From Sternotherus odoratus (taxonomy: Eukaryota > Chordata > Testudines > Kinosternidae), in assembly GCA_032164245.1 (NCBI GenBank), contig JAVMKO010000003.1:66720390-66784389 (forward strand): a DNA stretch of 64,000 bases, written 5' to 3'. Positions 46,386-64,000 of the stretch are shown here, piece by piece (the first letter of the stretch is position 1; each line of letters begins with the position of its first letter). Under the pieces are notes generated by a model. The model ran no database searches and had not been told where the DNA came from. It saw only the letters and a list, made by a program, of their open reading frames with translations. A program made the position numbers and the translations under genes.

Positions 46386-49215
46386 AAAATTTTTCAAGAA
46401 ATGATTTTATTTGTCAATTTGGTTTTCTGATTAGGTTTGTTTTGCATTTCTTCCACTGAAGACAAAATACAAACAATACAGCAATGTCTGCAAGGAACAT
46501 TCATAAGATACCAGGTTTGATAAATATATTTGCATAAAGTGGCTTCAGGAACAAGTCCAAGGATAAACAGCATGGGGGAAAAAAAAAAAGTCACTACAGT
46601 TCAGTGTTTAAGAGCTGATTTAAAGGGGCAGCCTAATAGCAAATAAAACTATTCCATGGAGACAATCTAAGCCACCTTCCACTTCAAAACACACAACTAA
46701 GAGGACCTGAAAGTTCTGTTAGTCTATGCTGGCTATGAGCATGTGACTAACTGGCACTGTAATTTTGGAAGGAAGCAAAAACCACAGCAAGGCAGCCCAA
46801 GCACATCTGGCAACCTCAAATGAGTTGCCAGACAGAAACTAAGCCCTAGGTATGATTTTATCAGCAATTATGGAAGTTAGTCTGTCTAGCAAGGCAAGCA
46901 TATAGGCTGCTGCACAAAACTTACACCTTCCTAGAACAAGACTAAAGCTATAGTTCTGCAGTAACGGTGCATTACAAAATTAGAGCTTCCTGAAGATTGA
47001 TATCAATGGCACCAAGATCCTGGGTTTCCTAAGTCTTGGAAAGTAGAAATTGCAGACAGAAGGGATTACTCTGGTAACTAAGTCAAGTTACCCCCCCTCT
47101 TCTGCCCTGGTTTTACCAACACATCTGAGGCCAGAGATTTTAAACAATTAAGGCACTTGAAAAGTGATTAAGTTTTTGCTAATGAGCACATTTTCTAATA
47201 GAAATCAAGATCAGTGTGAGACTAAAGCATTTTAGCAAAATTTTATACAGTAATTATATCAATCAACTCCAGGTTTAATGGTGGCATTGTTTTCCTTAAG
47301 TGTCCTGTAGCCTTTTGCTGCAAGTTTAAGACCAAAATGTGAGAGCTTTTAGGGAATTAGGCACAATACTAAAACAAAAAAGTGTTAGGAATACTATTGG
47401 GAATATCTACTGAAAAAGTGGGAGATTTTTTTTGTCACATTATAGAAATAAGTGCATAGAGCATGTTCCTTTGCCCAAATTAAGTTATGAAACAATTTAA
47501 GGAGATGGGAATGAGAGACTAAATGATTTTACAATATAAGGCCAAGAATACACCATCCAATCCAGACAAATGGTGCTTGCTGGAAGTTGGGTGGTCAGTC
47601 TGTTTAATAAACCTGAGCTGACTGCCTGGCTTTTGTCAGGAGTACATTAACCTGCAATTCTCTGAAAGTACAGCACTGTCTGGTAACAATTTTATATAGC
47701 AAGTTTAGTTTTCTATGCAGCATAACAGAAAGTGAATGCCTTCTACGGTAGAAAAGCATGAGGAAATTAAACTCACTAACTAAAATGCTTTTTCATTTTA
47801 TATTCCCATGACCTAATTTATTAGTAATCATGCTGTCAATGTTTAAACACCCAGGTTAAGGTAAACATTTAAATCATGCAAATCAGTAGCTGCATAAGGC
47901 TATAGAATTTCATCAAAATGGGGATAAGGAATACCATCCATTTAAAATCTAGTCAACTTCAATAGTTACAAGTAGCTTCAAGTGCTATGCCTGCCCAGTT
48001 CATTTCCAATGTTATCTTATAATTGTTCACTCACACAGTGCTGCATCAAAGACTCTCAGAGGAGGAGAAAGTGTTTGTAGGCAGTGGAGAACAGTGACAC
48101 TATGCACAAAGCAAACTTTCTCTGTTACAGTAATCTTTAACACCTCTAACAATAATAGATAAATCATATTTGTCTGAGAAAATGTTAAGTTTTTGAAGTC
48201 AAGCATGTGAAATTATGCTATAGCCTTCCTATGCTTGCCTTGTTACAGGCCAGAAATAATTTGAGACTAGTGAAAAATCTAGTTCACCTTCAAAATTAGT
48301 CAAATATCCCAGTCCCTCATTCACAAAAGAAGTCAACCTCTCAAAAGATCAGAAAAAAATGTTAGCCATGTTTTTGGTGTAGTGAATGTGGAGATTGGAA
48401 GGATGTACTCTGCTTTACTCTATTAAGATAGTACTGCATCAGCCTTTAACTTTGATTCAAATAAAAATGGCACAAACATTTGAATTTGCAACCTCTCTTT
48501 CATTCTTTAAGGCACTGGACTTTATTTTCTCTTACATGGAGGGGAAATATTCTCACCGCCCTTCCAGTTATAACAACTGAAAAGGTCAAAATTAAGAAAT
48601 CAAAATGTGCAATATAATTCTTGGTTGGCATCTTTAATTCTCACGTAGAAAAATATGGGTTTGGCATTATTTTCATCCAAGAGGATATTTTATGAAGACC
48701 GTTTCTACTTCTACAAACCTTTGTTATCCTTCCTTGCACTACAAGAGGCACAAGCTAGCACAAATGGTATTTCACTCCCAGAAGTCAATCACTTATAATT
48801 CAGATCTTGATAAAATTTTAGGGATACTACACTTATGGTTGATTTAAATCAGCCTCTGCCATCATTATCATGAGATTGTCTATTCAAGTCAGTGTTCCCA
48901 CTGAATAAGAATCATTGTAAGTCTACATTTGGCATGTCAAGTTTAAAAAAAGAAAAAAGTCCCACAGCCGCAGCCACTAAAGAAAAATAAGAAATCAGAA
49001 GGACCCATGCAGCATATTGAATACCTCTGTTGAGCCAGAAGTGATTCATACCATACCTCTTATCAAGTATAGTGTTACAAAAATAACATCCTTTCAAAAA
49101 AGTCTTTTGGAGATTTAAAGGATATTCTGAATTGTGGTGTTCCGTACAGAGAATATATTTTGGTTCAGTGAACTACAGGTGTTGGGCTACTAGTCCATTG
49201 TAAAAATGACAGGTT
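46386..49215 (-). other. CD164: Probable CD164 3' UTR
   Basis: AT-rich sequence without recognisable repeats between the CD164 stop codon and an AATAAA on the minus strand at 46411-46406. Its length, about 2.8 kb, is in keeping with the long CD164 3' UTR known in mammals. Other minus-strand AATAAA copies (near 47816 and 48523) could give shorter forms. The exact 3' end is inferred. Confidence 0.6.
46406..46411 (-). terminator. Candidate polyadenylation signal AATAAA of CD164
   Basis: The minus strand reads GACAAATAAAATC. A cleavage site would fall about 15-25 bases further on, near 46385. Chosen because the sequence between it and the stop codon is repeat-poor. Confidence 0.5.
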
Positions 49216-63182
<13,967 letters not shown>

Positions 63183-63254
63183 GGCTCGGCGTGTGACTGA
63201 CGGGGCGGCTCGGAGCCCGACGACGCTCGCTCGCTCTCCAGCTCCCAGCCCAGC

Positions 63255-63261
63255 GACGTCA
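63255..63261 (-). promoter_or_regulatory. Second CRE/ATF-like site
   Basis: GACGTCA on the plus strand (minus strand TGACGTCG) about 75 bases upstream of the CD164 ATG, probably within or near the 5' UTR. The same 8-mer as the site at 63464, in opposite orientation. Confidence 0.35.
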
Positions 63262-63431
63262 GGTGAGCGAGTGGGACGGGCGTGGCGCTGACCTATTACG
63301 TAGAGCGACTGGCCCCGCCCTCGCACAGGATTCGGCCCGTCCGTTCGCCGCTCTTCACCCCCCGCCCCTCCGGTTCAATGGAACAGTCCCCCAGCCGAGC
63401 ACTAGAGCGGCGGCAGGACACGCCTCTTCTG

Positions 63432-63439
63432 CACGTGAC
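63432..63439 (-). promoter_or_regulatory. CLEAR-like E-box (GTCACGTG)
   Basis: The minus strand reads GGTCACGTGC, containing CACGTG with the GTC flank preferred by TFEB/MITF-type factors at lysosomal genes. It lies 250 bases upstream of the CD164 start codon. CD164 is a lysosomal membrane protein, which makes the site plausible; function is inferred. Confidence 0.45.
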
Positions 63440-63463
63440 CGCATCCGGCCCCGTCTCCCCCCA

Positions 63464-63470
63464 TGACGTC
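63464..63470 (+). promoter_or_regulatory. CRE/ATF half-palindrome TGACGTC
   Basis: TGACGTCG, seven of eight bases of the CRE consensus, about 280 bases upstream of the CD164 ATG. Confidence 0.35.
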
Positions 63471-63629
63471 GCTCTAGCCCCGCTGGTGAGAGCGTGGGAC
63501 AAGCCGTGACCCGCCCCGGCCCCGCGCGCGGAGCTGACAGGGCGGGGCTGGGTGAGCGAGGGGGCAGCTGAGGCTCCGCAGAACCGCCCCGCGCCCCCGT
63601 TGAGCACAGACTGACCCGGCGTTCAGCCC

Positions 63630-63634
63630 ATTGG
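63630..63634 (-). promoter_or_regulatory. CCAAT box (minus strand)
   Basis: ATTGG on the plus strand, in the context GCCCATTGGCG, so CCAAT on the CD164 strand about 450 bases upstream of the ATG. Rather distal for a core CCAAT box. Confidence 0.25.
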
Positions 63635-63819
63635 CGTCAGCCCACACCCCTCCCCTGACCCCTCCCCTGCACAGCGACCGCCACGAACCCCCCGCTTGCG
63701 TCATCCACGGGGTGGGTCTCACTCCTCCAGCGCCACCGAAACCATCTTTTTAAGAATGCCCGGGACCAACTCCCCTGCGGGGGAGCGGGGACGGCCCTGC
63801 ACCGAGGGGCCCCGCTGTC

Positions 63820-63918
63820 CCCGGGACAGTCCTGATGTTAGGGGCTTTTTCTTATATAGGCTCCTACTATCCCCCACCCCTTGTCCCATTTTTTCACATT
63901 TGTTTTCTGGTCACCCTA
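63820..63918. mobile_element. Truncated hAT-like MITE
   Basis: GGGACAGTCCTGAT, CTTTTTCTTATATAGGCTCC and TCTGGTCACCCTA match the reverse complement of the MITE at 2870-2990. The left terminus is missing. Confidence 0.75.
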
Positions 63919-64000
63919 CTTGCCCCACTATAGTTAGGATCAGGACTCATCTCCATAACAAGTATATGACGGATTCAGAGTCAGTTTAGTAAAATAAGTA

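Overview
The window is vertebrate nuclear DNA, most probably from a turtle or a closely related sauropsid. The evidence is intron-rich genes with standard GT-AG splice sites, CR1 LINEs carrying the sauropsid 3' end, Penelope-like retroelements with a GIY-YIG endonuclease, a PIF/Harbinger Myb-like gene, and many short hAT-type elements with 8-bp target duplications. There are no operons, CRISPR arrays or other prokaryotic features. The species call rests on recognised repeat families, not on a database search.

Two protein-coding genes are present, arranged tail to tail. The left two thirds (1-41592, + strand) is the 3' portion of CCDC162. Twenty exons join without a frame break into 874 C-terminal codons plus a stop; the 5' part lies outside the window. 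The human counterpart is annotated as a pseudogene (CCDC162P), so the open frame here is notable. The right part (49216-63182, - strand) is complete CD164 (endolyn/sialomucin). Six coding exons give a 173-residue precursor with a signal peptide, eight cysteines, a Thr/Ser-rich mucin segment, one membrane span and a C-terminal YHTL sorting signal. A long 3' UTR probably runs to about 46386, and a CpG-rich promoter with E-box and CRE-like sites lies above 63183. CCDC162 next to convergent CD164 matches the human 6q21 order.

The introns are full of mobile-element remains. They include an incomplete Penelope-like element (about 1.72-3.59 kb), a CR1 pair around 13.8-16.3 kb, two Helitron-like elements (28.5 and 39.9 kb) carrying G-rich or C-rich tandem repeats, a broken Harbinger element (33.5-34.97 kb) and a Tigger/pogo-like MITE (52.7 kb). 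Further right are a Penelope-like inverted pair with a 12-bp target duplication (59.15-61.7 kb) and a TTAA-flanked element (61.8-62.4 kb). Several have reshaped gene structure: one Helitron ends 24 bp before a CCDC162 exon, and two CCDC162 exon/intron borders have been copied locally.

The two genes are not known to act in one pathway. CCDC162 is a coiled-coil protein of unestablished function. CD164 is an endolysosomal and cell-surface mucin. The 41.6-46.4 kb interval between their 3' ends holds no recognisable gene.
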